Of a stretch of 18,890 nucleotides of DNA, positions 6,637 through 14,756 are shown in pieces. A program made the translations under genes and the position numbers. The notes under the pieces are model-generated. The model was not told the origin of the DNA. It was given only the letters and a program-made list of their open reading frames with translations, and did no database searches. The DNA lies in contig FR881251.1 of the NCBI GenBank assembly GCA_000434735.1, positions 35,397 to 54,286 of the forward strand. Reading direction: 5' to 3'. Source of the stretch: Bacteroides sp. CAG:530. Lineage in GTDB: Bacteria > Bacteroidota > Bacteroidia > Bacteroidales > Bacteroidaceae. Within the stretch, counting starts at the first letter, position 1. The number at the start of each line of letters is the position of its first letter.

Positions 6637-8913
6637 TTATTTCTCCCCACTAAATGAATATGGAACATCTTCCATGCCGATGCCTCTTTCCATGTTTGGT
6701 GTATCACTCATAACGCAGTCTACCACCCCTCCGTTCTGCAATAAAGAGTGGGTAACATAGTTCTTAGAGTATTCCGCTCCGTTTACCTTCATGTCTTTAA
6801 TATAAATATTTGTACGGCTATTCTGCGGTGCCTTGATTTCAAGGGTCTTTCCGTTTTCAAAATGCACAGTCGCCTTCTTAAATAAAGGTGCTCCAAGCAC
6901 ATATTGGTCGGTTCCAGGACAGACTGGATAGAATCCTAATGCCGAAAACACATACCATGCCGAAGTCTGACCGTTATCTTCATCACCGCAATATCCATCG
7001 GGAGTAGGAGTATATAAGCGGTCCATAACCTGACGTAGCCAGTATTGAGCCTTCCATGGTTGCTTAGCGTAATTATACAAATAAATCATGTGCTGTATGG
7101 GCTGGTTACCATGAGCATAGTTGCCCATATTCATCACGGTCATTTCACGAATTTCGTGAATGACTTGTCCGTAATAGCTGTCATCGAATACAGGAGGTAC
7201 TGAGAATACAGAATCAAGCATACCTACAAACACATCGTCGCCTCCCATCAGGTTAATCAATCCCTGCGGATCATGAAATACCGACCAAGTGTAATGCCAA
7301 CTGTTGCCTTCGGTAAACGCATCGCCCCACTTCAACGGAGAGAAAGGTGCCATGAACTTACCATCCTTGTTCTTACCACGCATCAGCAAGGTCTCTTTAT
7401 CGAACAGATTCTGATAATTCATTGCTCGGCGAGCAAACAGATTGATTTCCTTCTTAGGGCGTTTCAACTCTTTCGCCAATTTATAGATGCACCAATCATT
7501 GTAAGCGTATTCTAATGTGCGTGCAGCGTTCTCGTTTATCTTCACATCGTACGGCACATAGCCCAAGCGGTTGTAGTATTCATAACCCAAACGGCCTGTA
7601 GACGATATTTCGGGATGTACGTTTTCTGTAGCGTGAAGCAATCCTTCGTAAAGAGTTGCTACATCGTCTACTCTTACACCTTTCATATAAGCGTCTACCA
7701 AAACCGAAGCGGAGTTATTGCCTACCATACATCCGCGATGTCCGGGACTTGCCCATTCGGGGAAGAAGCCGCTTTCTTTATAAGTGTTTATCAGTCCTTC
7801 TTGTATTTCCTTATTAACCGACGGATAGATTAGATTCAGCAGAGAGAACAAGCAGCGGAAGGTATCCCAGAATCCGGTATCGGTATACATATAGCCCGGA
7901 AGTATTTTTCCGTTATAAGGGCTGTAATGTACTATTGCTCCGCTTGCGTCTACCTCATATAGTTTGCGAGGGAATAGCAATGAACGGTACAAGCATGAAT
8001 AGAAAGTACGATATTGGTCTAAGTCACCGCCTTCTACTTCCACACGTCCTAACACATCATTCCATGCATCTTTTCCTTTCTCTACCAAAGTGTCAAACGT
8101 ATCGTCGCCAAGTTCCTTAAGATTCTGCAGAGCCTGTTCCTCGCTTATAAAGGACGAAGCTACACGTGCGTGTACGGTTTCTCCTTTTTTAGTAGCGAAG
8201 CCAATGATTGCTCCGGCGTGTGCAGAAGTGGTTTCGGTAGACTCTGCAATCAGTGTCTTGTTATCAACCACCGCTTTATAGGTAAATGCTTTATCAAACT
8301 CTATAACAAAATAGTTCCTGAAATTATCAGGTACACCGCCGCTATTGCGTGTAGAGTATCCCGTAATGCGTCGGTTGGCAACGTCAATCTTTACCGAAGA
8401 GGCTTTATCGAAAGCATCGACCACCACATACGAGTGCTCGTTCTCTGGGAAAGTAAAGCGGAACATAGCCGCACGCTCGGTCGGAGTTAACTCTGTCACC
8501 ACATCGTGCTCGGCAAGATATACTTTATAATAATAAGGTTTTGCAGTCTCGCCCTTATGCGCAAACCAACTGGCACGCTTGTTTTCATCAAACTCTGGCT
8601 TTCCTACTACGGGCATAATAGAGAACTGACCGTAATCATTTATCCACGGACTTGGTTGATGGGTCTGCTTAAAGCCTCTTATCTTATTGGCTGTATATGT
8701 ATACTGCCATCCGTCGCCCATCTTTCCGGTCTGCGGAGTCCAGAAGTTCATACCCCACGGACGAGCTATCGCCGGATAAGTGTTACCAGTAGATAGTTCG
8801 AAAGTAGACTGTGTTCCCATCAACGGGTTTACATAATCTGCATAATTCACATTCCTTGCCGACAAAAAACAAAAACATCCGGCTAATATAATCGATAATA
8901 ATAGTCTTTTCAT
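6637..8913 (-). CDS. GH92 alpha-mannosidase, secreted, GDED variant
   Basis: 758 residues from the ATG at 8913. I prefer this start because it gives a proper signal peptide (MKRLLLSIILAGCFCFLSAR) and a 17-bp gap to the upstream gene; the longer frame from 8946 would overlap that gene's stop and put eleven polar residues before the signal. LAGC resembles a lipobox but would leave only 12 residues before the cysteine, so a soluble periplasmic form is more likely. GH92 marks: YADYVNPLMGT (24-34), GFWDTFR (347-353), TEGNSWHYTW (534-543; E535 at the general-acid position), YAHGNQPIQH (599-608) and GDEDNGQTSAW (643-653). Compared with its neighbours, HGNEPSHH has become HGNQPIQH and GNED has become GDED. 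This is the most divergent N-terminal half of the four, suggesting a separate linkage or acceptor. The mannose linkage cannot be assigned. Confidence 0.92.
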   Translation of the reverse strand: MKRLLLSIILAGCFCFLSARNVNYADYVNPLMGTQSTFELSTGNTYPAIARPWGMNFWTPQTGKMGDGWQYTYTANKIRGFKQTHQPSPWINDYGQFSIMPVVGKPEFDENKRASWFAHKGETAKPYYYKVYLAEHDVVTELTPTERAAMFRFTFPENEHSYVVVDAFDKASSVKIDVANRRITGYSTRNSGGVPDNFRNYFVIEFDKAFTYKAVVDNKTLIAESTETTSAHAGAIIGFATKKGETVHARVASSFISEEQALQNLKELGDDTFDTLVEKGKDAWNDVLGRVEVEGGDLDQYRTFYSCLYRSLLFPRKLYEVDASGAIVHYSPYNGKILPGYMYTDTGFWDTFRCLFSLLNLIYPSVNKEIQEGLINTYKESGFFPEWASPGHRGCMVGNNSASVLVDAYMKGVRVDDVATLYEGLLHATENVHPEISSTGRLGYEYYNRLGYVPYDVKINENAARTLEYAYNDWCIYKLAKELKRPKKEINLFARRAMNYQNLFDKETLLMRGKNKDGKFMAPFSPLKWGDAFTEGNSWHYTWSVFHDPQGLINLMGGDDVFVGMLDSVFSVPPVFDDSYYGQVIHEIREMTVMNMGNYAHGNQPIQHMIYLYNYAKQPWKAQYWLRQVMDRLYTPTPDGYCGDEDNGQTSAWYVFSALGFYPVCPGTDQYVLGAPLFKKATVHFENGKTLEIKAPQNSRTNIYIKDMKVNGAEYSKNYVTHSLLQNGGVVDCVMSDTPNMERGIGMEDVPYSFSGEK

Positions 8914-8930
8914 ACTCTGATTTATTGTTT

Positions 8931-11210
8931 TTATTTCACACCCCACTTACTAGGCTTATCGGTTAATGTTACTTCTAATGTGCCTCCCGCCATAATGTCT
9001 TCGTAGTTAAGGAATGGCGTAGTAAGTTCTTTTCCGTTAAGCACGGCACGCTCTATGTATTTATTATCAGCCGAATTATTTACGGTTTTGATAACAAACG
9101 ATTTGCCTTTAGGCAATGATACATTAACCTCATCAAACAACGGTCGTCCGATAGAATATACAGGCTTTCCAGGGCACACCTGATAGAATCCCATAGAGTT
9201 AAGGATATACCAAGCCGACATCTGACCGCAGTCTTCGTTGCCCGACAAACCATCGGTAGCGTTTCTGTATTGTTCACGCAGTACCTTATCTACCAACTCC
9301 TGTGTTTTCCACGGACGGTTTACGTAGTTATACAGATGTATGATATGATGGCTCGGCTCATTGCCATGAGCGTATTGACCTATCAATCCGCTGATATCTG
9401 CCGATACTTCTTCTCCGTCGATATTTGAATCTACAACAAACAGCGAATCGAGTTTGCCTACGAAAGCGTCTTCACCTCCCATCAATCGTACTAATCCTTC
9501 TATATCGTGCGGTACAAACCAAGTCCATTGCCATGCGTTACCTTCGCAGTAATCGTCTTTTCTGTGATTCGAAGCGCAAGGATTAAACGGCGTACGCCAT
9601 TTCTTTTCAGAGTCGAGTCCACGCATGAAACGAATGCTCGGGTCGAAGTAAGTTTCGTATGCCTTAGAGAATTTAGTGTACTTCTCATAATTCATACTAT
9701 CGCCTACAGCCTCAGCAAGAAGTGAGATACAGAAATCATCGTACGCATATTCAAGCGCCTTAGCTACCGATTCGTTCTCAAGGTCGCAAGGAATGTATCC
9801 GAGGGTATTCTTATAATATTTCGCCTTTGGTATAAGATAAGGCACCATCCACTTAGGACAACTCAAGCCTGTAGTGTCATATTCCGCGGCACGAAGACAT
9901 GCGGCGTACGCTTCTTTCAAGTCGAAGTCTGCATATCCTTTAGTATAAGCGTCGGCTATCAACGATACGGCATGATATCCAATCATAGTAGCTGTATAGT
10001 TAGACGTTACATCCCACATAGGGAACATACCGCCCTCACGATGTTTTTGTATCAACGAAGTGATGGAGCGACTGTTCATATCCGGGTCGATGATAGAATA
10101 CAGCGGATGAAGCGCACGGAATGTATCCCATAATGAGAATATGGTATAGATAGGTTTCGACGGGTCGCCCTGATGTTTTTTCCTATCCATACCCCAATAA
10201 CGTCCGTCGGTATCCGACAATAGGTTGGGACTGATAGCCGTGTGATACATGGATGTATAGAATATAGTGCGAGCGTCCTCATCGGTAGTCTTTATATTTA
10301 TTTTCGACAGATAAGCGTTCCAAGCCGCACGTGCGTCTTTTCTTACTTTCTCAAAATTCCAGTCGGGTATCTCTGTATCGAGATTGTTTTTTGCGCCTTC
10401 TTCATCGGTAACCGACAGTCCGACTTTCACCAATACTTCTTCTACTTTTGGCGACTTGAACTTCAGCAACATCTTGCAGCGAGGCTGAGGCGTACTGTTT
10501 GGGTAAACCAGAGTATCGCGAAGAATAGTATAGGTAAAGGGTTCAGAGAATTTAGCATAGAAACTAGCCTGCTGATCAGATGCCCAGTAAAGCGACAACT
10601 TATAAGCCTTTATCTCTGTATCACTCACCGCCTCAACACGCATTTCACGATTGGTTTGATGCTGAACAGAATAATCCAAGTCTAATATTAGTCCCGCATC
10701 TTCGGCATTTGGATAAGTAAAACGATAGATAGCGGCTCTGGCGGTAGAAGTTATCTCTGCTTTCACATTATATCTATCAAGCAAAACCGAATAATATCCC
10801 GGCTCGGCTACCTCATTCTTATGAGAGAAGCCAGAAGCAAAAGGCAACGACTGGCTGGTGAAGTCTTGCGGATCGCACACCTGCTCGCCTACAGTAGGCA
10901 TTATCAGGAAGTCGCCAAAGTCAGCGCATCCCGTACCGCTAAGATGATTTTGCGAGAAACCGTTCATAGTAGAATCGGCGTAATAATATCCCGAGCAAGC
11001 ATCCCATCCATCGATACGAGTATCCGGACTGGGCTGTATTAAACCATGAGGTACTACAGCTCCGGGGAAAGTATGTCCATGCCCACCTGTACCTATAAAG
11101 AGATTTACCATCGATGCATAATCCGTATCCGACTGCTTGTCGGCTACGTTACACGACGACATCCATAAAGCTCCACCGCAACATGCGGCCAATATTAATT
11201 TTAGATTCAT
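8931..11210 (-). CDS. GH92 alpha-mannosidase lipoprotein
   Basis: 759 residues. The signal sequence ends in a lipobox (ALWMSSC, cysteine 20), so the protein should be lipid-anchored in the envelope; whether it faces the surface or the periplasm is not shown. Family 92 pattern: ASMVNLFIGTGGHGHTFPGA (32-51) at the start of the N-terminal beta-sandwich, FSLWDTFR (358-365), CEGNAWQWTWFVPHD (555-569; E556 at the general-acid position), QYAHGNEPSHH (612-622) and GNEDCGQMSAW (657-667, general-base region). All conserved family segments are intact, so the enzyme is expected to be active on terminal alpha-mannose; linkage is not resolved. It is the second gene of the operon, 40 bp after the first, with an AAGAGAATACT stretch before the ATG as a weak ribosome site. 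It is closest in these motifs to the gene at 11251. Confidence 0.93.
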   Translation of the reverse strand: MNLKLILAACCGGALWMSSCNVADKQSDTDYASMVNLFIGTGGHGHTFPGAVVPHGLIQPSPDTRIDGWDACSGYYYADSTMNGFSQNHLSGTGCADFGDFLIMPTVGEQVCDPQDFTSQSLPFASGFSHKNEVAEPGYYSVLLDRYNVKAEITSTARAAIYRFTYPNAEDAGLILDLDYSVQHQTNREMRVEAVSDTEIKAYKLSLYWASDQQASFYAKFSEPFTYTILRDTLVYPNSTPQPRCKMLLKFKSPKVEEVLVKVGLSVTDEEGAKNNLDTEIPDWNFEKVRKDARAAWNAYLSKINIKTTDEDARTIFYTSMYHTAISPNLLSDTDGRYWGMDRKKHQGDPSKPIYTIFSLWDTFRALHPLYSIIDPDMNSRSITSLIQKHREGGMFPMWDVTSNYTATMIGYHAVSLIADAYTKGYADFDLKEAYAACLRAAEYDTTGLSCPKWMVPYLIPKAKYYKNTLGYIPCDLENESVAKALEYAYDDFCISLLAEAVGDSMNYEKYTKFSKAYETYFDPSIRFMRGLDSEKKWRTPFNPCASNHRKDDYCEGNAWQWTWFVPHDIEGLVRLMGGEDAFVGKLDSLFVVDSNIDGEEVSADISGLIGQYAHGNEPSHHIIHLYNYVNRPWKTQELVDKVLREQYRNATDGLSGNEDCGQMSAWYILNSMGFYQVCPGKPVYSIGRPLFDEVNVSLPKGKSFVIKTVNNSADNKYIERAVLNGKELTTPFLNYEDIMAGGTLEVTLTDKPSKWGVK

Positions 11211-11250
11211 AGTATTCTCTTATTTCGTTTAATACTTTATAATCTGATAT

Positions 11251-13470
11251 CTATTTGTACCATAATTCACCTGGCTTATCTCCCATCACTATTTCAAGCG
11301 TTACGCCGTTCATTATCTGCTCATGGGTTATGAAACTCTTGTCGTAAGGTTCTCCGTTTATCTTTACCGACTGAATGTAGCAATTGTCTTTATTAGTCCC
11401 TTGAGCTATAACGGTAAAAGTCTTTCCGTTTGACAGATGAAGTTGAGTCTTAGGATACAACGGTGAGCCTAATTCATAAACGCCCGACACCGGATTTACC
11501 GGATAAAATCCCATTGCACTGAATACATACCATGCCGACATCTGTCCGCAGTCTTCATTTCCACACAGTCCGGCAGGAGTATTAGAATACAATTCATGCA
11601 TTATATCCGACAGATACTTCTCCCCTTTCCACGGCTGCTCCACCTTATTATATAGGTAAGCCACATGATGACTCGGCTCGTTGCCATGAGCATACTGACC
11701 AATCATTCCGGTGCTGAATATAGGAAGCTCATCTTCCTTAGGATTGAACGTAAACATACTATCCAATTTCTCTGCAAGACGATCTTTACCGCCCACCAAT
11801 TCTATCAGACCATCCACATCGTGCTGCACAGACCAGAAATATTGCCATCCATTGCTCTCGCAGATATGAGGCGTGTACTCATCGGCACGGAAATTAGAGA
11901 TGAAATGTCCTTTCGAATCTCTCGGCTGCATGAACGAAGTAGCCGGATTATACACATTCTTATAATTCTGGGCACGCTTGAAAAATTCATCGGCAATATC
12001 TGTCTTACCCATCTTCTGCGCCATCTTAGCTATGCAATAATCATCGAAAGCATATTCAAGAGAACGAGATAGCGACCAATTTTCAGTATTGTATCCATCT
12101 ACTACATCGTAAGGTACGTATCCATTCTTCTTATACAAGCCGATGCCACGATACTCGTCGATATTTGCTGTCTTAACGCACGCTTCGAGTGCCTTTTCCG
12201 CATCAAAATCGCCTATGCCTTTCAGGTAAGCATCAACAATTACAGCTACGGCATGATAGCCTATCATCATATCGGTTTCGCTTCCTTGGAAGTTCCATAC
12301 CGGAAGGCGTCCGTTTTGCTCATAAAAGGCGATGAACGATTTTATCATATCGTTGGTACGCTCCGGCTGAATATATGTGAACAGCGGATGAGCGGCGCGG
12401 AATGTATCCCACAAAGAGAAGGTACCATAGTTTACCCATCCGTCAGTTTTATGCGTTTTCTTGTCGGGTCCATAATAACTGCCGTCTACATCGCTATAAA
12501 TGGTAGGAGCTATCATGCTATGATATAGAGCAGTATAGAACACAGTCTTTTCATCGGTATCATGAGTCTCTATTTCTATCTTGCTCAATTCCTTATTCCA
12601 CGTAGTCTTGACTTGAGCCAGATACTTGTCGAAATCATCATCGGGCACTTCCACTTTCAGATTTTGTTCGGCACCATCCATACTTACAGCCGACAAAGCC
12701 GTAGATACCAGCACTTGTTCATCTTGAGTTGTGTTATAGTAGAATTTGGCTATCAAACCATTGCCAATGTTCTTTCCGTCTCTTTTCACTACAGCAGTAT
12801 CTATCTGCATAGTAGAGAAAGGCTTAGAGAAACGAGTACAGAAATACAACTTCTGGTCTCTTGCCCAACCATCCGAGAATCGATAGCCACGTATAGTTTG
12901 CGAGTCTACCAACTCGATATGAGAATCGAGAGTAGCATCCCAATTCATGGCTTTTGCCAGATTCAGCAAAATGGCAGATTCTGATTTAGGGAAAGTATAT
13001 CGCTGAATACCGCAACGTTCGGTAGCCGTAAGTTCCACGTTTATATTGTAATCTGATAGTCGCACCTGATAATATCCGGCACTTGCACTTTCGTCGGCAT
13101 GAGAGAACTTAGAATGAATGCCTAACGGAGCTTCCGCCTCTTTATACGGCAATGTTACGGGCAGAAAAGAAATGTCGTAAAGGTCGCCGGCTCCCGTTCC
13201 CGATAAATGGGTATGGCTGAATCCGGCTATCGTACTGTCTGGATAAAAGTATCCAGAAATTCTATCCCATCCCGGCAAACCATTGTCGGGACTAAGCTGT
13301 ACCATGCCGAATGGAACCTGCGCTCCGGGGTATGTATTTCCTGTAAAATCAGTACCGATAAACGGGTTGACGAATTGGGTATAATCAGTATCTGGCGCTG
13401 TACGAACCGCCGTATCGCAAGCTGTCAGAACAGCGAAAGCAGAAATAATAAGGCTAATAGGTTTTCTCAT
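11251..13470 (-). CDS. GH92 alpha-mannosidase lipoprotein, first gene of operon
   Basis: 739 residues from the ATG at 13470. A longer frame from 13497 exists, but the inner ATG directly follows AAAGAGAGAA (a good ribosome site for this group) and gives a compact lipoprotein signal, MRKPISLIISAFAVLTAC, with the lipobox LTAC at cysteine 18. Family 92 features: FVNPFIGTDFTGNTYPGAQV (33-52), FSLWDTFR (351-358), CESNGWQYFWSVQHD (537-551; E538 at the general-acid position), GQYAHGNEPSHH (591-602) and GNEDCGQMSAW (637-647). In the acid motif the usual EGN(A/S)W reads ESNGW, a local change not seen in the other three. It is probably an envelope-anchored exo-alpha-mannosidase that starts glycan trimming; exact linkage unknown. 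It is first in the six-gene operon and divergent from the gene at 13608, sharing a 137-bp intergenic region. Confidence 0.93.
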   Translation of the reverse strand: MRKPISLIISAFAVLTACDTAVRTAPDTDYTQFVNPFIGTDFTGNTYPGAQVPFGMVQLSPDNGLPGWDRISGYFYPDSTIAGFSHTHLSGTGAGDLYDISFLPVTLPYKEAEAPLGIHSKFSHADESASAGYYQVRLSDYNINVELTATERCGIQRYTFPKSESAILLNLAKAMNWDATLDSHIELVDSQTIRGYRFSDGWARDQKLYFCTRFSKPFSTMQIDTAVVKRDGKNIGNGLIAKFYYNTTQDEQVLVSTALSAVSMDGAEQNLKVEVPDDDFDKYLAQVKTTWNKELSKIEIETHDTDEKTVFYTALYHSMIAPTIYSDVDGSYYGPDKKTHKTDGWVNYGTFSLWDTFRAAHPLFTYIQPERTNDMIKSFIAFYEQNGRLPVWNFQGSETDMMIGYHAVAVIVDAYLKGIGDFDAEKALEACVKTANIDEYRGIGLYKKNGYVPYDVVDGYNTENWSLSRSLEYAFDDYCIAKMAQKMGKTDIADEFFKRAQNYKNVYNPATSFMQPRDSKGHFISNFRADEYTPHICESNGWQYFWSVQHDVDGLIELVGGKDRLAEKLDSMFTFNPKEDELPIFSTGMIGQYAHGNEPSHHVAYLYNKVEQPWKGEKYLSDIMHELYSNTPAGLCGNEDCGQMSAWYVFSAMGFYPVNPVSGVYELGSPLYPKTQLHLSNGKTFTVIAQGTNKDNCYIQSVKINGEPYDKSFITHEQIMNGVTLEIVMGDKPGELWYK

Positions 13471-13496
13471 TTCTCTCTTTAAGATTAATTCGGGCA

Positions 13497-13504
13497 TAAA
13501 TATA
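13497..13504 (-). promoter_or_regulatory. Weak candidate -7 element for the mannosidase operon
   Basis: On the minus strand TATATTTA resembles the Bacteroidetes -7 consensus TAnnTTTG except for its last base. It would put the transcription start about 20 bases before the GH92 start at 13470. I find no TTTG at the right distance for -33, so this is only a suggestion; the operon promoter must in any case lie within 13471-13607 or depend on an activator. Confidence 0.25.
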
Positions 13505-13545
13505 TGAGTTTTTTACAAAAAAACACTTGTTTGGGCACAACTAAT

Positions 13546-13578
13546 TTTACATCTCATGCCGATTTATAACTACCTTTG
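13546..13578 (+). promoter_or_regulatory. Bacteroidetes-type promoter for the 13608 gene
   Basis: TACCTTTG (13571-13578) matches the -7 consensus TAnnTTTG exactly. A TTTA (13546-13549) stands 21 bases upstream where the -33 TTTG is expected. Transcription would begin about 20-25 bases before the ATG at 13608, leaving a short leader. Confidence 0.55.
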
Positions 13579-13607
13579 CATCATAACGCAACGCATATCA
13601 AAAAAAC

Positions 13608-14138
13608 ATGGACGAGCTTAAAAAGAAACTATCTACAAGGGTGAGCAAACTATACGTCAACGAGTTATGCCATAGAACGCAAACAGACAGCAGAATAATG
13701 AACGAGCTATATCTATTGGCTACCGACGATGATGAAAAGACATCGTGGAACGCATTATGGGTATTAAGCTGCCTCACCAATCAAGAAAGTCTGACATGGC
13801 TCTGCCAAAAGCACGATGAGTTGATAAACTTAGCTATAAAAGAAACGCACGATGGCAAAAGGCGGTTGATTCTGAATTTGCTTTCCAAACAAGAGTTCAA
13901 TAAAGATGGTCTGCGGACCGATTTCATCGATTTCTGTATGAACCGAATGCTATCGGCCACCGAAACCGTAGCCAGCAAAGCACTCTGCGTAAAGATGGCC
14001 TATAAGCAGTGTATCCATTATGAAGAGCTTACCCAAGAGTTAAAGCAATGCCTCGACATGATGCAGCAAGAGCAATTGCCACCTGCCGTAATATCGGCGG
14101 GGGAGAAAAATAGTAAAAAAAAAAATAAAAAAAAATAA
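13608..14138 (+). CDS. Small helical protein of unknown function, lysine-rich tail
   Basis: 176 residues; I do not recognise a named family. The sequence is mostly amphipathic helix, with a repeating pattern of about 35-40 residues (NELYLLATDDDEKTSWNALW, then HDELINLAIKETHDGKRRLI, then ATETVASKALCVKMAY) that recalls HEAT- or ARM-like helical repeats; this is a pattern impression only. No signal peptide or membrane segment, so cytoplasmic. The C-terminus ends in KNSKKKNKKK, encoded by near-continuous A (runs of 11 and 9 A), which could bind nucleic acid or simply be low-complexity. A clear promoter lies upstream, and the YjbR-type gene follows 35 bp later, probably in the same transcript. A scaffold or interaction role is possible but unproven. 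Confidence 0.75.
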   Translation: MDELKKKLSTRVSKLYVNELCHRTQTDSRIMNELYLLATDDDEKTSWNALWVLSCLTNQESLTWLCQKHDELINLAIKETHDGKRRLILNLLSKQEFNKDGLRTDFIDFCMNRMLSATETVASKALCVKMAYKQCIHYEELTQELKQCLDMMQQEQLPPAVISAGEKNSKKKNKKK

Positions 14139-14173
14139 CATTCGTAAAAAACTCAATAAACTGAAATAATACA

Positions 14174-14542
14174 ATGAACGTAGAAAGTGTAAGAGACTAC
14201 TGCCTGTCGCTTCCTCTGGCAACGGAAGATTTCCCATTCGATGAAACCACTTTGGTGTTTCGTGTATTGGGAAAGATATTCGCCATGATAGACCTTGAAG
14301 ATACTACATGGTTCGTTTTGAAATGCGACCCCGAATATGCGATAGAGCTACGCGATGCTCATACCGAAATAGCCGGAGCTTGGCACATGAACAAGAAGTA
14401 CTGGAATCAAATCGACTTGAACGGAGAGTTGTCCGACACTAAGATACAAGGTCTTATACGTCACAGCTACAGCGAAGTAGTGAAGAAACTGACGAAAAGA
14501 GTAAAATCGGAAAACGAAGAGATTCTTACTGTTAAAGAGTAA
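14174..14542 (+). CDS. MmcQ/YjbR-family protein
   Basis: 122 residues, the usual length for this family. Diagnostic segments: VRDYCLSLPLATEDFPFDE (6-24), TLVFRVLGKIFAMIDLED (26-43), LKCDPEYAIELRD (49-61), AGAWHMNKKYWNQIDLNG (67-84) and the closing helix LIRHSYSEVVKKLTKR. Known structures show a CyaY-like alpha/beta fold that suggested DNA binding, but the biological role is not established. No signal peptide; cytoplasmic. It follows the 13608 gene by 35 bp and converges with the macroglobulin-type gene. No link to mannose metabolism is visible. Confidence 0.9.
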   Translation: MNVESVRDYCLSLPLATEDFPFDETTLVFRVLGKIFAMIDLEDTTWFVLKCDPEYAIELRDAHTEIAGAWHMNKKYWNQIDLNGELSDTKIQGLIRHSYSEVVKKLTKRVKSENEEILTVKE

Positions 14543-14597
14543 CAGCTATACGGATTAATTTCGGATTATCTTACGGAATTCTGAATATTTCTAAACA

Positions 14598-14697
14598 AAG
14601 TTGTCTTACTTCGAACGATACGCACGCTCACACCGACCGTTACGCACGTTCACACCGACCGATACGTGCGCTCACATCGGTCGATGTGAGACAACTT
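14598..14697. repeat. 9-bp inverted repeat bracketing a 22-bp repeat block
   Basis: AAGTTGTCT (14598-14606) and AGACAACTT (14689-14697) are perfect inverse complements at the two borders of the tandem-repeat block, so the whole 100-bp unit could fold as a long hairpin arm. It lies in the 214-bp gap (14543-14756) between convergent genes. Confidence 0.7.
14617..14690. repeat. Three tandem 22-bp repeats plus terminal hairpin
   Basis: Units 14617-14638, 14639-14660 and 14661-14682 follow the pattern GATACGCACGCTCACACCGA plus CC. Unit 2 differs from unit 1 at two positions; unit 3 differs by several transitions. The end of unit 3 forms a tight hairpin with the following bases (CTCACATC 14671-14678 with GATGTGAG 14683-14690, loop GGTC). 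The block is more GC-rich than its AT-rich surroundings. No T-run follows, so it is not a normal terminator; it may be a degenerate intergenic repeat or a protein-binding array. Confidence 0.8.
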
Positions 14698-14735
14698 CAA
14701 TAAGAAAAGCAGGGCTGACGCATTACATAAAAGAA

Positions 14736-14753
14736 GCTATAAACTTTTATAGC
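14736..14753 (-). terminator. Weak terminator-like hairpin after the macroglobulin gene
   Basis: GCTATAAACTTTTATAGC is an 18-base palindrome three bases beyond the stop of the large gene. On the minus strand it is followed by TTCTTTTATG. The stem is AT-rich and the loop tight, so termination is plausible rather than certain. Confidence 0.5.
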
Positions 14754-14756
14754 AAT

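Noticed and set aside
8914..8946. Upstream start for the GH92 gene at 6637 (eleven extra residues)
   Set aside because: It overlaps the end of the preceding gene and places polar residues ahead of the signal peptide; the ATG at 8913 gives a normal secretion signal.
13471..13497. Upstream start for the first GH92 gene (nine extra residues)
   Set aside because: The inner ATG at 13470 has a purine-rich ribosome site directly before it and gives a standard-length lipoprotein signal.
14617..14682. Possible CRISPR array
   Set aside because: The 22-bp units are directly adjacent with no spacers, are only three in number, and no cas genes are nearby.
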